Of a stretch of 64,000 nt of DNA, positions 35,486-45,872 are shown piece after piece. The notes beneath the pieces are model-generated. The model did no database searches. It was not told where the DNA came from and saw nothing but the letters and a program-made list of their open reading frames with translations. Made by a program: the position numbers and the translations under genes. Source of the stretch: CBFFRJ01 sp051486985. GTDB taxonomy: Bacteria > Pseudomonadota > Gammaproteobacteria > Enterobacterales > Enterobacteriaceae. Every line of letters begins with the position of its first letter. The stretch's first letter is position 1. The DNA lies in assembly GCF_051486985.1 (NCBI RefSeq), contig NZ_JAHVDV010000022.1:1-64000 (forward strand). The letters run 5' to 3'.

Positions 35486-36370
35486 GTACTGCTCCTGTGG
35501 ACTGCAATTGCTCCATAGCCAAATGATATTCAGTACGCAAGTGTAGGTCAGAAATGTAAAAGGTTCTATTCATTACATAATTAATTTTACAGTTTTACTG
35601 TTATAAATGCTGCTAAATACATATCTCATGATATTGGCATACTCAGTGGCGAGACTTGTCTGCAGGTTAATCGTGGATATAAAGCTTGGGATGTTCTGCA
35701 GAGTCTGTTATGGGGTGGGCTTCTATTAAATTTCCGAAGAATTATCATGGGGCAATTATTATCATTACCTCGCTGACATATACCCTTCCCGGCGCCATAA
35801 CCACTCAATATGTATTCCGATTGGATTTGTATTCAGTCTAAAACTGATTCTTTCCGACTTTTTGCTTACGGTGGCTGGCTGACGGTCTGGCTCGCAGGAA
35901 AAACCACGCAGTTATTTCCCACTCATAATCGATGCCAGTCCAGTCTTTTCAGTTTGTCATCTGTAACCCGGCTCAAGGAGTTATTGAACAGCCTTTGCAG
36001 TTCACGCTCCTGTCTTTGTAGTTCATGAGGAATGCGAAAGCGTTCATTGAGCAAAACACTGCATCTGAGGATGTGGAAAAATCTGGGAGAATATAATCAG
36101 CACGTTGGCGTATCGGCAGATACAGCTATTACGGAAAAACTAGCCATAATAATCGGATAAGAATGAAATCCTGATTTGCTTATAATATTGGTTCAGGATA
36201 GTTTCAGTCGCCAATTATTTACCATTCCTGAGATTTCATTTTACATGAGGACTGGTTAGATCTGAGCTTCAATTTTGCTTTTAAGGGGGGCAGTCAGACT
36301 GGTGACTTCTACGCGTCAAGGTTGACAATAAATAAAACGGCGTGCATTCATCGTCCAATGATGGGAGATT
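35486..36370. other. Gene-free, probably decayed region
   Basis: About 880 AT-rich bases. Short open stretches such as the 72 codons at 35810-36028 match no family I know and lack ribosome sites. The promoter of the EamA gene must lie near 35490-35580. The rest looks like degraded coding DNA with many stops. Confidence 0.5.
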
Positions 36371-36402
36371 CTTCTCCGAGAGGATGCTCCTGCTCGGAGA
36401 AG
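36371..36402 (-). terminator. Hairpin downstream of the YfaZ-like gene
   Basis: CTTCTCCGAG (36371-36380) and CTCGGAGAAG (36393-36402) form a perfect 10-base stem 35 bases after the yfaZ-like stop. There is no long T tract on the minus strand, so it may protect the 3' end more than terminate. Confidence 0.55.
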
Positions 36403-36436
36403 GGAGTTAAAGGATGGTGAAGCTGTTTACAACAGA

Positions 36437-36982
36437 TCAGAAATGAATTGACGCTCCGATATAAGGTCCATCAGACAGCACGTTATCTTTATGGCCTTCC
36501 TTACCGTTGATAGCAACGTACTTATAACCTATGCGCAGGTCGACCAGTGAAATCGGGCGGACGCTTACGCCAGCAGATGCCTGCTGGAAGCCGTCATTAT
36601 GAGCAGACATCGAGTCAGGAGCCCAGTAATACTGACCGTACAACCGAAATGCCGGAGAAAGCGCCAGCAGGGCGTCGCCGCCGAAGGCAGACGCGTAACC
36701 GTCATGGCTGTCTTTCGGATTGGTAAAGAGCACTTTTGCACCCGGTGAAATCATGAAATTCTCATTGCCAATACCGAAATTAAGGCCAAGGTTAGCAAAG
36801 CTACCGTCGTGATCGCTTTTCATCCATTCACCGCTGACCGCCAGGCCTGGTGAATCGTTGCCCATTCCTACCTGAATATTGGTGAAATGCTCGCCAGCAT
36901 CAACACCTCCCTGTAAGGCCATGGTCGAAAATGATAATGTGGAAAGGATAGCGCCAAGGCATCCTAAATGTACAATTTTCAA
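36437..36982 (-). CDS. YfaZ-family outer-membrane protein
   Basis: A 181-residue small beta-barrel protein with a signal peptide (GAILSTLSFSTMALQ, cleavage near ALQ-GG). The mature part alternates amphipathic strands (NIQVGMGNDSPGLAVSGEWM, ANLGLNFGIGNENFMISPGA) and ends in ASIHF with the C-terminal Phe needed for outer-membrane insertion. The pattern and length match YfaZ. Its role is unknown. It is divergent from the two-component system across 580 bases. Confidence 0.82.
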   Translation of the reverse strand: MKIVHLGCLGAILSTLSFSTMALQGGVDAGEHFTNIQVGMGNDSPGLAVSGEWMKSDHDGSFANLGLNFGIGNENFMISPGAKVLFTNPKDSHDGYASAFGGDALLALSPAFRLYGQYYWAPDSMSAHNDGFQQASAGVSVRPISLVDLRIGYKYVAINGKEGHKDNVLSDGPYIGASIHF

Positions 36983-37560
36983 AACTTACTCCCATTATTA
37001 AAAATGTGGAAAACACTCCTATTTTCAGCAGCGGATTAAATAGATACCTTGCTGATGCAATAAATGAGTGCGTGAAATGATCATCAATCGTGGGCTGCTA
37101 TGCACCGATCTGACAATCGGATAAGACGTCCATTCTGACACGAAGAATGCTGTGACATTGAATAGGCCGCCTGGAAATCAAGGTATAGAGAGATGCCAGT
37201 TTAGGATTTATCTATTGATAACTCGCAGCATAAGTATCCTCGGCAGAAATGCCAACATAATAGCTATTCATTTCTGGAACGTTCTAATCAGCATTGTTAA
37301 AGTAAGCTCATGAGACATATTTAAGGTTTCATTCATAGTAAGAAGATTCTGTATTTAGCCCTACTCCTACTGCTGGTCTGCAGGTGCTTTCAGATGCTGA
37401 CTGAGAATTAAACGCAGCGAGCTAAAAGGAGAATGTAAGTCTGCTCTATTGTTGTATCCGTTAACATTTTGGATACCCTACCTTTAAAACCTTACCTAAA
37501 CATTACGTCATGCTAGAAAAAGATATGATAATCTTTTCATAAAATGAAAAGCGAGATGAA
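36983..37560. other. Intergenic region between yfaZ-like gene and two-component system
   Basis: About 580 AT-rich bases with no gene. It should hold the divergent promoters of the yfaZ-like gene and the response regulator. The latter start is preceded by AGCGAGATGAAATG and only a weak ribosome site (GCGAGATGA). I see no clear palindrome. Confidence 0.5.
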
Positions 37561-38247
37561 ATGATGCGCGTATTAATTGTTGAAGATGAACCAGAAATGG
37601 TATCAGCTCTCATCAAGGCTTTCGAAAAAGAAGGCATGATTGCCGATGGCGTTTCGTCCATTAGTGCAGCTAGAAGCGTGCTTCAAGCCGATTTACACGG
37701 GTTGATCCTGCTCGACAGGCAACTGCCGGACGGCGATGGCGCATCACTTGTCCCCGTCATTCGTAAAATTAACGCCGATCTGCCCATCATTTTCCTGACC
37801 GGTAAATCGAATATATCTGACAGAATTGAAGGCCTCGACCTTGGGGCGGATGACTATCTCAATAAACCGTTTTCATTTGAAGAACTAATGGCCAGAATTC
37901 GCGCAATTGGTCGCCGACCAGCTAAAGTGAGTATTCCGAAGGTCACAATTGCAAACCTTATCTTCGATTTCAACAACAGAGACGTTGTGGTTGACGGCAT
38001 ACCAATAGTACTTCCGAGGAGGCAGTTGCTTGTACTTGAGGCGCTTTGCACACGTGCTCGACGTACTGTTCTGCGGGAATGGCTGATCGAGAGAGTTTAT
38101 GGTTTCGATGAAGTAATCCAGTCCAACTCTCTTGATTCGCACGTTTCCCGCCTGCGTCGTTCATTAGAGTCTGCTGAAGCGCAGGTAACCATACATGTTA
38201 TACGTGGTGTGGGCTATCTCCTTAAGGAAAGCCATGAAACTTCTTAA
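37561..38247 (+). CDS. OmpR/PhoB-type response regulator
   Basis: A 228-residue regulator. The receiver domain (residues 1-120) has the acidic pocket (VEDEPE), the phospho-Asp in LILLDRQLPDGDG, the Thr in IFLTGKS and the Lys in YLNKPFS. The winged-helix DNA-binding domain ends with SNSLDSHVSRLRRSLE and VIRGVGYLL. It overlaps the kinase gene by 14 bases, so the two are translationally coupled. Candidate targets are the RND pump downstream and the yfaZ-like gene upstream. Confidence 0.93.
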   Translation: MMRVLIVEDEPEMVSALIKAFEKEGMIADGVSSISAARSVLQADLHGLILLDRQLPDGDGASLVPVIRKINADLPIIFLTGKSNISDRIEGLDLGADDYLNKPFSFEELMARIRAIGRRPAKVSIPKVTIANLIFDFNNRDVVVDGIPIVLPRRQLLVLEALCTRARRTVLREWLIERVYGFDEVIQSNSLDSHVSRLRRSLESAEAQVTIHVIRGVGYLLKESHETS

Positions 38248-39589
38248 ACCGCTCTCACTCGCTTCTAAAATGGCCATGAGTATTATTTCACTACAGCTTA
38301 TCACGCTGTATCTCACCATTGGTTATTTTATCCTGGATGCGATGAGAACTAATAATCTGACATTTGGCGGTGTTATCCCCGATTCTCAGGTGCAATTAAT
38401 TCTGGATGCTGTCGCTTATAACGAGCGGAAGGAATTATTCATTCGTGCAACTCCTCAAGTTGCTACGCTACTTGAGGATGCGGATGCATGGATTGTGGTC
38501 AGTGATGATAAGGGGCAGGTTATTCATTCAGGCAACGTGCCTGAGGTATATGAGAGGTTAACCGAAAACATCAATGCTCTCGGAATGTCCGAAGTTAAAG
38601 CAACGAAAGAAAACAGCCAGCTTTCAATGAAGTTATTAACCAAAAACATAGGTAAAAGAACCATTCGTGTTTTGGTTGGAGGAATACCGACGTATAAAGC
38701 TTTTGATATTTTCTCGCTTTTAGCTTCTGTGCTGAGCTTGAAAATCTTTTTGCCGATGGGTATTGCCGCTGTCATCTTTATTCCATTCATAACGCGTAAA
38801 ATGCTTTCCGGACTGTCTAACGCTGCGAGCGATGCAAAACACATTAACGAAAGCGATCGCAAGGCGCGCATTAGAGAAGACGGTATCCCCAGTGAAGTTA
38901 TGCCGCTGGTTAAAGCCGTAAACGGAGCGCTACAGCGACTCAGCGACGGATATGACGAGCGCGATCGTTTTCTATCGAGTGCAGCGCACGAGCTCAGAGC
39001 ACCGATTGCGATCATAGAGGCCCGACTAAGTATCCTTACTGATACAAAGGCCAGACGCATTCTGGGCAATGATGTCGCGCGTTTGTCAAACCTCGCGGAA
39101 TCCCTACTAGACCTGCAACGAATCGGTCGGGAGCTTTCAACTTTTATCGTCGTTGATCTTAAACATATGCTCCGGCAGGTCATTTCTGACTATTCTCCAA
39201 TGATCATCGCTTCTGGTTATGACATTGAGTTTATCTCCTGCAAGTGTACCGTCAGCGTCCGTGGGGACGAGGCTTCTCTCTCTCGCGCCGTTATTAATAT
39301 TCTTCAGAATGCGGTTATTTATGGCGGCGGGAAGGGGCTCATATCCGTAGAACTCAGTGAAGATGGTTATATCATTATTCAGGATGAAGGGCCTGGTATA
39401 GCACTGGCAGAGCGAGAGAGAATTTTCGAACCTTTTCAGCGCGTTATACCACAGTCGCAGGGTACAGGCTTGGGGCTTCATTTAGTGAAAGAAATTGTTC
39501 ATATGCATAAGGGGAGCGTTTCAGCTGGGGAAGGGAAAAGCGGAGGCGCATTATTTGAAATTTACCTCCCGGTACTGGGCAATCAATAA
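38234..39589 (+). CDS. Two-component sensor histidine kinase
   Basis: A 451-residue membrane kinase. The start MKLLKPLSLASKMAMS at 38234 overlaps the regulator stop. A first membrane helix spans about 15-36, a periplasmic sensor part about 40-165, and a second helix about 170-195. A HAMP-like linker, the H-box (SSAAHELRAPIAIIEAR) and an ATPase domain with N-, G1- (DEGPGIA) and G2-boxes (GTGLGLHLVKEI) follow. Everything for kinase activity is present. The signal is unknown. Confidence 0.92.
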   Translation: MKLLKPLSLASKMAMSIISLQLITLYLTIGYFILDAMRTNNLTFGGVIPDSQVQLILDAVAYNERKELFIRATPQVATLLEDADAWIVVSDDKGQVIHSGNVPEVYERLTENINALGMSEVKATKENSQLSMKLLTKNIGKRTIRVLVGGIPTYKAFDIFSLLASVLSLKIFLPMGIAAVIFIPFITRKMLSGLSNAASDAKHINESDRKARIREDGIPSEVMPLVKAVNGALQRLSDGYDERDRFLSSAAHELRAPIAIIEARLSILTDTKARRILGNDVARLSNLAESLLDLQRIGRELSTFIVVDLKHMLRQVISDYSPMIIASGYDIEFISCKCTVSVRGDEASLSRAVINILQNAVIYGGGKGLISVELSEDGYIIIQDEGPGIALAERERIFEPFQRVIPQSQGTGLGLHLVKEIVHMHKGSVSAGEGKSGGALFEIYLPVLGNQ

Positions 39590-40132
39590 TATGATACTGT
39601 TTATGCCTTTTTATAAATAAAATCCGAGGTAATGAAATGGTATCTTAAATAAATATGAAAGAGAAACGGGGAGTCACTTTCTGTATTTCGTTTAGGTTAA
39701 CCATTGCGAGCCTGAGCTTCTTATGAGGAAGTTTGAGAGTTGTTTATTAACAAATTTTATTGCGGGTTTAAAAATGGCTTCTATTGAAAAAGGGTGTGAT
39801 TTCACTCAAACCTGGAGGTTAATTTAGTGATGTTGAAAGTATTTCTCTATTAACATCCCCACATGATGTCGGTGAAATATTTCGGGGCAGGTGGAGGGTG
39901 GTTTTGCACGGTATTACCAACTTTCTGCATGAATGAGATGCGGATAGGCTCTTTAATGTTTGTTTGGCAAAAACAAAGATAATAGTGGGGTATTTACGTG
40001 AGGAAAGTATACATGATTGAAGAATTCAAGCCGGTACAGATCAGAACGCTTCCTTACTGAGCCTAATGGGGCTGGTAAATTATTATTTTATTAAGTCTGG
40101 CCTGATAACGTCAGGCTCACAGAGGCTCTCTC
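39590..40132. other. Gene-free region between kinase and RND pump
   Basis: About 540 AT-rich bases with many stops and no recognisable gene. A membrane-fusion protein gene, usual here for an RND system, is absent, and I see no decayed trace of one. An ATP-site-like PNGAGK reading near 40064 stands alone and is probably chance. CAGGCTCACAGAGGCTC precedes the pump start. Confidence 0.5.
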
Positions 40133-43100
40133 ATGTTTTCACGATTTTTTATTTATCGCCCGGTCTTCGCTTGGGTTATTGCGATTTTAATCATGCTGTT
40201 GGGTGCGCTTTCTATTAAGCTTTTGCCTGTTGAGCAGTACCCTGATGTGGCACCGCCCGCCGTAAATATATCTGCAACGTATACTGGAGCCTCTGCGGAA
40301 ACGCTTGAAAACAGCGTAACCCAGATACTCGAACAGCAGCTTACTGGCCTTGATAATCTGCTTTATTTTACCTCCAGTAGCAGTTCGCAGGGTAACGTGA
40401 CCGTGACCGTGACTTTCAGCCAGGGAACCGATCCGGATACCGCACAGGTTCAGGTACAGAACAAAGTTCAGCAGGCGCTTTCCCGTCTACCGACTGAAGT
40501 ACAGCAGCTCGGTGTCACTGTAACCAAATCGCAGTCAAACTTTCTGCTTGTTTTAGGTATTTACGACAAAACAGATACCAGCTCCAGCGCGGATATAGGC
40601 GACTGGCTCGTGAGTAACCTTCAAGAACCGCTCGCCAGGACAGAAGGTGTAGGAGATATTCAGGTCTTTGGTGGGCAGTATGCCATGCGTATTTGGCTGG
40701 ACCCTTTCAAGTTAAACTCCTTTGCACTTCAACCCTCGGACATTTCATCGGCTATTCAGGCTCAGAACATTCAGGTCTCAGCGGGTAAAATAGGAGGCCT
40801 TCCTTCGTCTTCCTCCCAGCAATTGACTGCAACTGTTCGTGCTCAGTCCCGCCTCCAGACGGCGGAAGAATTCAGAAATATTATTGTCAGGAGTAGTAAG
40901 GATGGAGCAACCGTCCGACTTGGTGACGTTGCGCGCGTTGAAATCGGGAGTGAATCATATGACATGACAACCCGGCTGAACGGTCATCCCGCCACTGGCA
41001 TGGGCATCATGCTTGCCCCTGGTGCTAATGCACTGGACACAGCTGAGCAGGTTAAGTCAAAACTTAATGAATACCGCCATTCTATGCCCGCAGGGTATGA
41101 GGTGGCCTATGCCCTTGACAGCACTGACTTTATCCGTCTTTCAGTGAAGGATGTAATCATCACGTTGTTCGAGGCTATCGGACTTGTAATTGTTGTGATG
41201 TACCTTTTCCTTCAAAACATTCGCGCAACGCTTATACCTGCGCTGGCCGTACCGGTGGTACTGCTAGGCACGTTCGGCGTACTCGCCCTGTCTGGCTATA
41301 CGATAAATACGCTGACGCTTTTTGCGATGGTGCTGGCGATTGGCTTGCTGGTTGACGATGCTATCGTTGTGGTCGAAAACGTCGAGAGGATCATGCATGA
41401 GGAGGGGCTCGGGGCCAGGGAAGCAACAGAAAAATCAATGAAGGAGATCTCCGGCGCGCTCGTGGCTATTGCACTGGTACTTTCTGCAGTATTCCTTCCC
41501 ATGGCATTTTTTGCCGGTTCGACAGGTGTCATCTATCGTCAGTTTTCCATCACCATCATTGCGGCAATGACACTATCTGTAGTAGTGGCTCTGACATTGA
41601 CACCAGCCCTTTGCGGGGCATTTTTGAAGCCGGGTAATTTAAAAAACCGGGGTTTTTTTGGTGGTTTCAATAAGTTCTATGACGCACTTGAACACAAATA
41701 TTCGCTCGTGGTTATCAAAATTTTCCGACGTCCCATATTTATGCTTGTGCTCTACGGTACCGTTGGTTTGATGTTGTTTGTTATGTTCTCTCGTCTCCCT
41801 GGTAGTTTTCTTCCCACTGAAGATCAGGGCAGTATCATGCTGCAGGCTACGCTACCTGCTGGCGCAACGTCCGGGCGTACCGAGGAGGTGAATAAGCAGA
41901 TCACCGACTGGTTCCTAAGCGAGGAAAAAGACAATACTGACGTGGTGTTCACGATTAATGGCTTTAACTTCAGCGGCGCGGCTCAGAACGCCGGTATGGC
42001 ATTTGTAAAGCTCAGGAATTGGGAAGACCGTAAGGGGAGTAATAACTCAGCTGATGCGATAGCTATGCGAGCGATGATGGCATTGTCTTCCGTCAAAGAC
42101 GCCCAGATTTACGCGCTGACCCCGCCTCCCGTACCCGGTCTTGGCCAGAATACCGGCTTTACCTATGAGTTGATGGCCAGCGGCAGTGTGACGCGTAGCG
42201 AATTGGAACAAATGCGCGATGAACTCTTGGCTGCTGCTCAGAAAGATCCAGCACTGCAAGCGGTCCGCGCAAACGTACTGCCCCAGATGCCCCAACTGCA
42301 GATTGACATCGATACAAATAAGGCTGTGGCGCTTGGATTACAGTTATCTGATGTTACTGAAACTCTGACCAGTGCCTGGGGAGGTGCCTACGTTAATGAC
42401 TTCATTGATCGAGGCCGCGTTAAACGTGTTTATATGCAGGGAGATGAACAGTTTCGGGCAGCACCTACTGACCTGGATAAATGGTTTATCCGTAATGACG
42501 ATGCTGGAATGACGCCGTTTACCGCCTTTGCCTCGACTCGCTGGACCAGCGGGCCGGAAAGTCTGGATCGCTTCAATGGCTCCTCCTCTTATGAAATACA
42601 GGGGCAAAATGCGAGCGGTTTTAGCTCTGGGGATGCGATGGATGCCATAGAAAGGATTGCTGCACAGCTGCCAGCGGGGGCAACTGGAGAATGGAGTGGG
42701 CTTTCACTGCAAGAGAAACAGGCTGGTGGTCAATCCGTTGCGCTTTATTCAATATCGCTGTTAGTTGTCTTTTTGTGTCTGGCTGCGCTTTATGAAAGCT
42801 GGTCTGTGCCTCTTTCCGTTCTGCTGGCGGTACCGCTGGGGGTGCTGGGAACTGTAATGGCCATCGCAATTCGAGGGCTGGATAACGATATTTATTTTCA
42901 GGTTGCGCTGCTGACTACAATCGGGCTTACGTCTAAGAATGCTATTCTAATCGTTGAGTTTGCAGAAGAGGCCTACAAGAAAGGGACCTCGCTGAGTTTG
43001 GCAGCCCTCAGTGCAGCACAGACACGCTTGCGTCCGATACTGATGACCTCTCTCGCATTTATCGCTGGTGTGGTTCCACTCGCTGTGGCCACCGGGGCAG

Positions 43101-43240
43101 GGGCTAACAGCCGTATTGCAATAGGAACGGGTATCATCGGCGGTACGTTTGCCGGTACAGTGTTGGCGCTGTTCTTTGTTCCACTTTTCTTTATTATTGT
43201 TCGCCGTTTTACAGCAAAGCCTGATATTAAGAACTGTTAG
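40133..43240 (+). CDS. RND (HAE1/AcrB-type) multidrug efflux permease
   Basis: A 1035-residue inner-membrane pump that trades protons for drug or toxin export. SRFFIYRPVFAWVIAILIML is the AcrB-type N-terminus. GLLVDDAIVVVENVERIM carries the proton-relay aspartates of helix 4, and the docking and porter loops and second set of helices are complete (ALYESWSVPLSVLLAVPLGVLG, LTTIGLTSKNAILIVEFAEE). The length is normal. No membrane-fusion protein or outer-membrane channel gene is adjacent, so it must borrow partners such as AcrA/TolC. The two-component system 0.5 kb upstream is a plausible regulator. Confidence 0.93.
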   Translation: MFSRFFIYRPVFAWVIAILIMLLGALSIKLLPVEQYPDVAPPAVNISATYTGASAETLENSVTQILEQQLTGLDNLLYFTSSSSSQGNVTVTVTFSQGTDPDTAQVQVQNKVQQALSRLPTEVQQLGVTVTKSQSNFLLVLGIYDKTDTSSSADIGDWLVSNLQEPLARTEGVGDIQVFGGQYAMRIWLDPFKLNSFALQPSDISSAIQAQNIQVSAGKIGGLPSSSSQQLTATVRAQSRLQTAEEFRNIIVRSSKDGATVRLGDVARVEIGSESYDMTTRLNGHPATGMGIMLAPGANALDTAEQVKSKLNEYRHSMPAGYEVAYALDSTDFIRLSVKDVIITLFEAIGLVIVVMYLFLQNIRATLIPALAVPVVLLGTFGVLALSGYTINTLTLFAMVLAIGLLVDDAIVVVENVERIMHEEGLGAREATEKSMKEISGALVAIALVLSAVFLPMAFFAGSTGVIYRQFSITIIAAMTLSVVVALTLTPALCGAFLKPGNLKNRGFFGGFNKFYDALEHKYSLVVIKIFRRPIFMLVLYGTVGLMLFVMFSRLPGSFLPTEDQGSIMLQATLPAGATSGRTEEVNKQITDWFLSEEKDNTDVVFTINGFNFSGAAQNAGMAFVKLRNWEDRKGSNNSADAIAMRAMMALSSVKDAQIYALTPPPVPGLGQNTGFTYELMASGSVTRSELEQMRDELLAAAQKDPALQAVRANVLPQMPQLQIDIDTNKAVALGLQLSDVTETLTSAWGGAYVNDFIDRGRVKRVYMQGDEQFRAAPTDLDKWFIRNDDAGMTPFTAFASTRWTSGPESLDRFNGSSSYEIQGQNASGFSSGDAMDAIERIAAQLPAGATGEWSGLSLQEKQAGGQSVALYSISLLVVFLCLAALYESWSVPLSVLLAVPLGVLGTVMAIAIRGLDNDIYFQVALLTTIGLTSKNAILIVEFAEEAYKKGTSLSLAALSAAQTRLRPILMTSLAFIAGVVPLAVATGAGANSRIAIGTGIIGGTFAGTVLALFFVPLFFIIVRRFTAKPDIKNC

Positions 43241-43247
43241 TTTTAAC

Positions 43248-43281
43248 ATTCAGGGTGTACTGAATATAGTATGCCCTGAAT
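43248..43281 (+). terminator. Hairpin after the RND permease gene
   Basis: ATTCAGGG (43248-43255) pairs with CCCTGAAT (43274-43281), 8 bases after the stop. A short A-rich tail follows, so termination strength is uncertain. Confidence 0.6.
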
Positions 43282-44433
43282 ATAAAAAATTCCTGCATCA
43301 AAGTTAGACTTGGCCGTTAAACTATCATGCCACTATTTTTAGAATGGACGTTTATTTATTGATGCAATATTTTAAGGTTGTTATCAAGTTGCCGCGGTTT
43401 ACCTGGGTTATGGTTGATGAAATAGGACGCATCTTATAAAGGTGAGCTTCATAGTAATATATTTAAATGGCGTGGGCATGACGGGGTGTTGTATATCCTG
43501 GAGTTTTTCGTCTGCCAATGCTTTTCCAGTAGCAGTGTCCACTTTTTCTACACAATAGTACTATACCTCTTTCTATCTCTTGATTTCGTGGCTAACCTTG
43601 TTGGGGTGTTAATTTTTAGCGATTTCTTTAATGCTATATTTTCTGCCGAATCTCTGGCGAGATTCTATATTTCATCAAGCGCAAACACTTGCTGATGGCG
43701 TTTTCAGACATAAGAACATTGTTCATCATTCTAATGACAATAAAAAAGATGGAAAAAGTTTTTATCGGAAATTACGTAGGTGTAATGCAGGTAATCACTT
43801 CACTCAGATCTATCTCAAAAGGTTGCTTTCTGATCTAGTAAGTCGCTTCAATAGAACCTTCAATTAGTAAAAAATAAACCAGGCTTACAATTACATGAGG
43901 GTTTTGGCATAAATCTACATATTCATTTTCAATGAATCTGGCCGAAACGAGTTGCGTTCGTGGCGATTTTATAGATGTGAAGAGAGTCGATAATAAAGAG
44001 GCAAGGCTGGGTGTGGGGTTTTCATTAGTTATGAATATGAGGTTAATTGTTCCCGGTTTATCCGATATGAAGTGGGTGAGTTTCCATTGTGGGGTTATTG
44101 TAAATGCCGTGATTATTTGTGTTTTGTTTTTTCTTTGGTGTTGTGGTAATTAACATTAAAAAGTAGGTGTTTCTTTTCGTGAGGATGTTATTGACGAGTT
44201 GATCGATGGTGCGATTGTTCCTGTAACCCTCTAAAGCCTAAAGTATGAATCATGGTTTATTACCGATCAAATATGTGATGTCGAAAATAAATGTGACACT
44301 GAGCAAGGCAGGATTGAATCTCTGCAGAGAACGGAAAGGCATATAAAGTTAGTGAATGTTAATTCACTCATATTAAGTGTCCATCCTGCAATTCAGGTTT
44401 TCCGGTGGTTAGTGATTAAATTCAGGGCATCAA
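43282..44433. other. AT-rich region without a recognisable gene
   Basis: About 1.15 kb. Several frames of 70-80 codons exist (43486-43695, 43932-44153). The latter encodes a short protein ending in a hydrophobic helix (VSFHCGVIVNAVIICVLFFLW), but I recognise none of them. The region precedes an IS remnant and probably represents decayed DNA. Confidence 0.45.
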
Positions 44434-44820
44434 AAGGTACTCGACGCGCTGATGATGGCCGTCTGGAGGCGAAAACCGGACGGCGAGGTCATCGTACATA
44501 GCGATCAAGGTAGTCAGTACGGCAATGACGACTGGCAGCGCTTCTGCCTGGCCAATAACCTGGCACAGAGCATGAGCCGGCGTGGCAACTGCCAGGATAA
44601 TGCGGTGGCCGAATCGTTCTTCAGTTCCCTGAAAAAAGAACGCATCAGGAAGAGAATATACAAAATCCGGGATCTGGCCCGGGCGGATATCTTCGATTAC
44701 ATTGAAGTGTTCTACAACCGGGCCCGGCGCCACAGTCACCTCGGCGGCGTGAGTCCGGAGGCCTTCGAACAGGCCTCGTCGTGAGGACAGAATTTGTCTA
44801 CTGTCGTGGGGTCAGTCCAT
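44434..44820 (+). mobile_element. IS3-family insertion sequence, 3' remnant
   Basis: The frame to 44784 encodes the end of an OrfB-type DDE transposase: GEVIVHSDQGSQYG (catalytic Asp), the DDE Glu in AVAESFFSSLKKERI, and DIFDYIEVFYNRARRHSHLGGVSPEAFE. The N-terminal two thirds are missing. The right terminal repeat (TTTGTCTACTGTCGTGGGGT and on) lies at about 44795-44818. It sits exactly where the helicase remnant begins, so the IS probably cut that gene. Confidence 0.82.
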
Positions 44821-45611
44821 CCCTGGATTTCAGGATGGCTGAGTAACGGCGAATGGAAGTTAGAAAAAGCAAATCAAATAGCCATTTTAGCAAGAAAAGA
44901 AAAATCATTAACATTATTCTGCTCTGGATTAAACTTAAACTTCAGGCTTTATGTTGACACACCTCTAGATAAAACTGGTACTGATTGCTCAGATCTATAC
45001 AAAGATCTGTTAGCATACAAGTACGGCTCTATAAGTACAGCACAAGAATTTATTAACAAAGTTTTTGATGGAGTTATAGTAGATGATAATACTCCGCTCT
45101 TACTAAGAAAAAAATAAAAACAATTTGAAATGAATTAAAAAATGAAGATTTAATACATAAATTTCATGACATCGCATATATTTTAAGGATAAATTCAACA
45201 GAACATACTTATGGAGATCTAATAAGAACAATCTCTGACGATATTTTAGCCAAACAATTCTAACTATTCAAACTATTCAAACTATTCAAACTATTCAAAC
45301 TATTAGATGATAATGAGATACAAGTAATGACTTTTCATAAATCTAAAGGACTGGAATTCAAATTAGTATTTCACCTAAATTTAGATGAATGGTCTTTCCC
45401 ATTTAGAAAATATAACAGCGAAGACAGATACACACCTATATACCAGACGCTTCAACAAGAACTTAACCTTCACAACGTTGGCATGACCAGAGCTGAGAAT
45501 TGCTGTATCCTTATTAACTCATCTCTCAGAGAAAATGCATCTGGGGATTTTAAAAACACAGATGAATCATATTTCTTCAAATTACCGCAGTTAAACAATC
45601 TGTATAGATGA
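44820..45611 (+). pseudogene. UvrD/Rep-like superfamily I helicase, C-terminal remnant
   Basis: Low-GC coding pieces of one helicase. The first piece (to 45117) includes WKLEKANQIAILARKEKSLTLF. It breaks at an A7 tract, resumes with HKFHDIAYILRINSTEHTYG, is stopped by TAA at 45261, and ends with a clear C-terminal half (45327-45611). There TFHKSKGLEFKLVF is helicase motif V and VGMTRAENCC is motif VI. The Walker A half was lost to the IS. Such AT-rich UvrD-like proteins often belong to defence modules (for example Gabija-type GajB), but no partner gene survives to say which. Confidence 0.8.
45263..45305 (+). repeat. Nine-base tandem repeat inside the helicase remnant
   Basis: ACTATTCAA is repeated about five times (starts 45263, 45272, 45281, 45290, 45299). 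In the helicase frame it encodes Leu-Phe-Lys units and keeps the frame. It directly follows the TAA stop at 45261. Confidence 0.9.
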
Positions 45612-45872
45612 AATTTTTAATCATTTACGTAGGAGGGAGAATCCAAAAAAAAACCCCTTTACTTTTAACAATCAACACATTAATTGTAAAAACATGAATA
45701 TCAACATGGCGATTATTAATTTTCTCAATTGGTTTTATAAGTAGCAACATTCCATAAGAACGGCTGCTAACTTAGCAGCCTGCACAATTAAAGCTTAAAG
45801 AATTTATTATCTTGAGATAATTCAAGAATAATATAACGATTATATTTCTGATAATCTTCTTTTATTAATTTA

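Noticed and set aside
39590..40132. PNGAGK-like Walker A reading near 40064 between kinase and RND gene
   Set aside because: Six residues only, with stops on either side and no other ABC motifs; probably chance.
43932..44153. 73-codon frame with a C-terminal hydrophobic helix
   Set aside because: No recognised family and a weak ribosome site in a decayed AT-rich region; not strong enough to call a gene.
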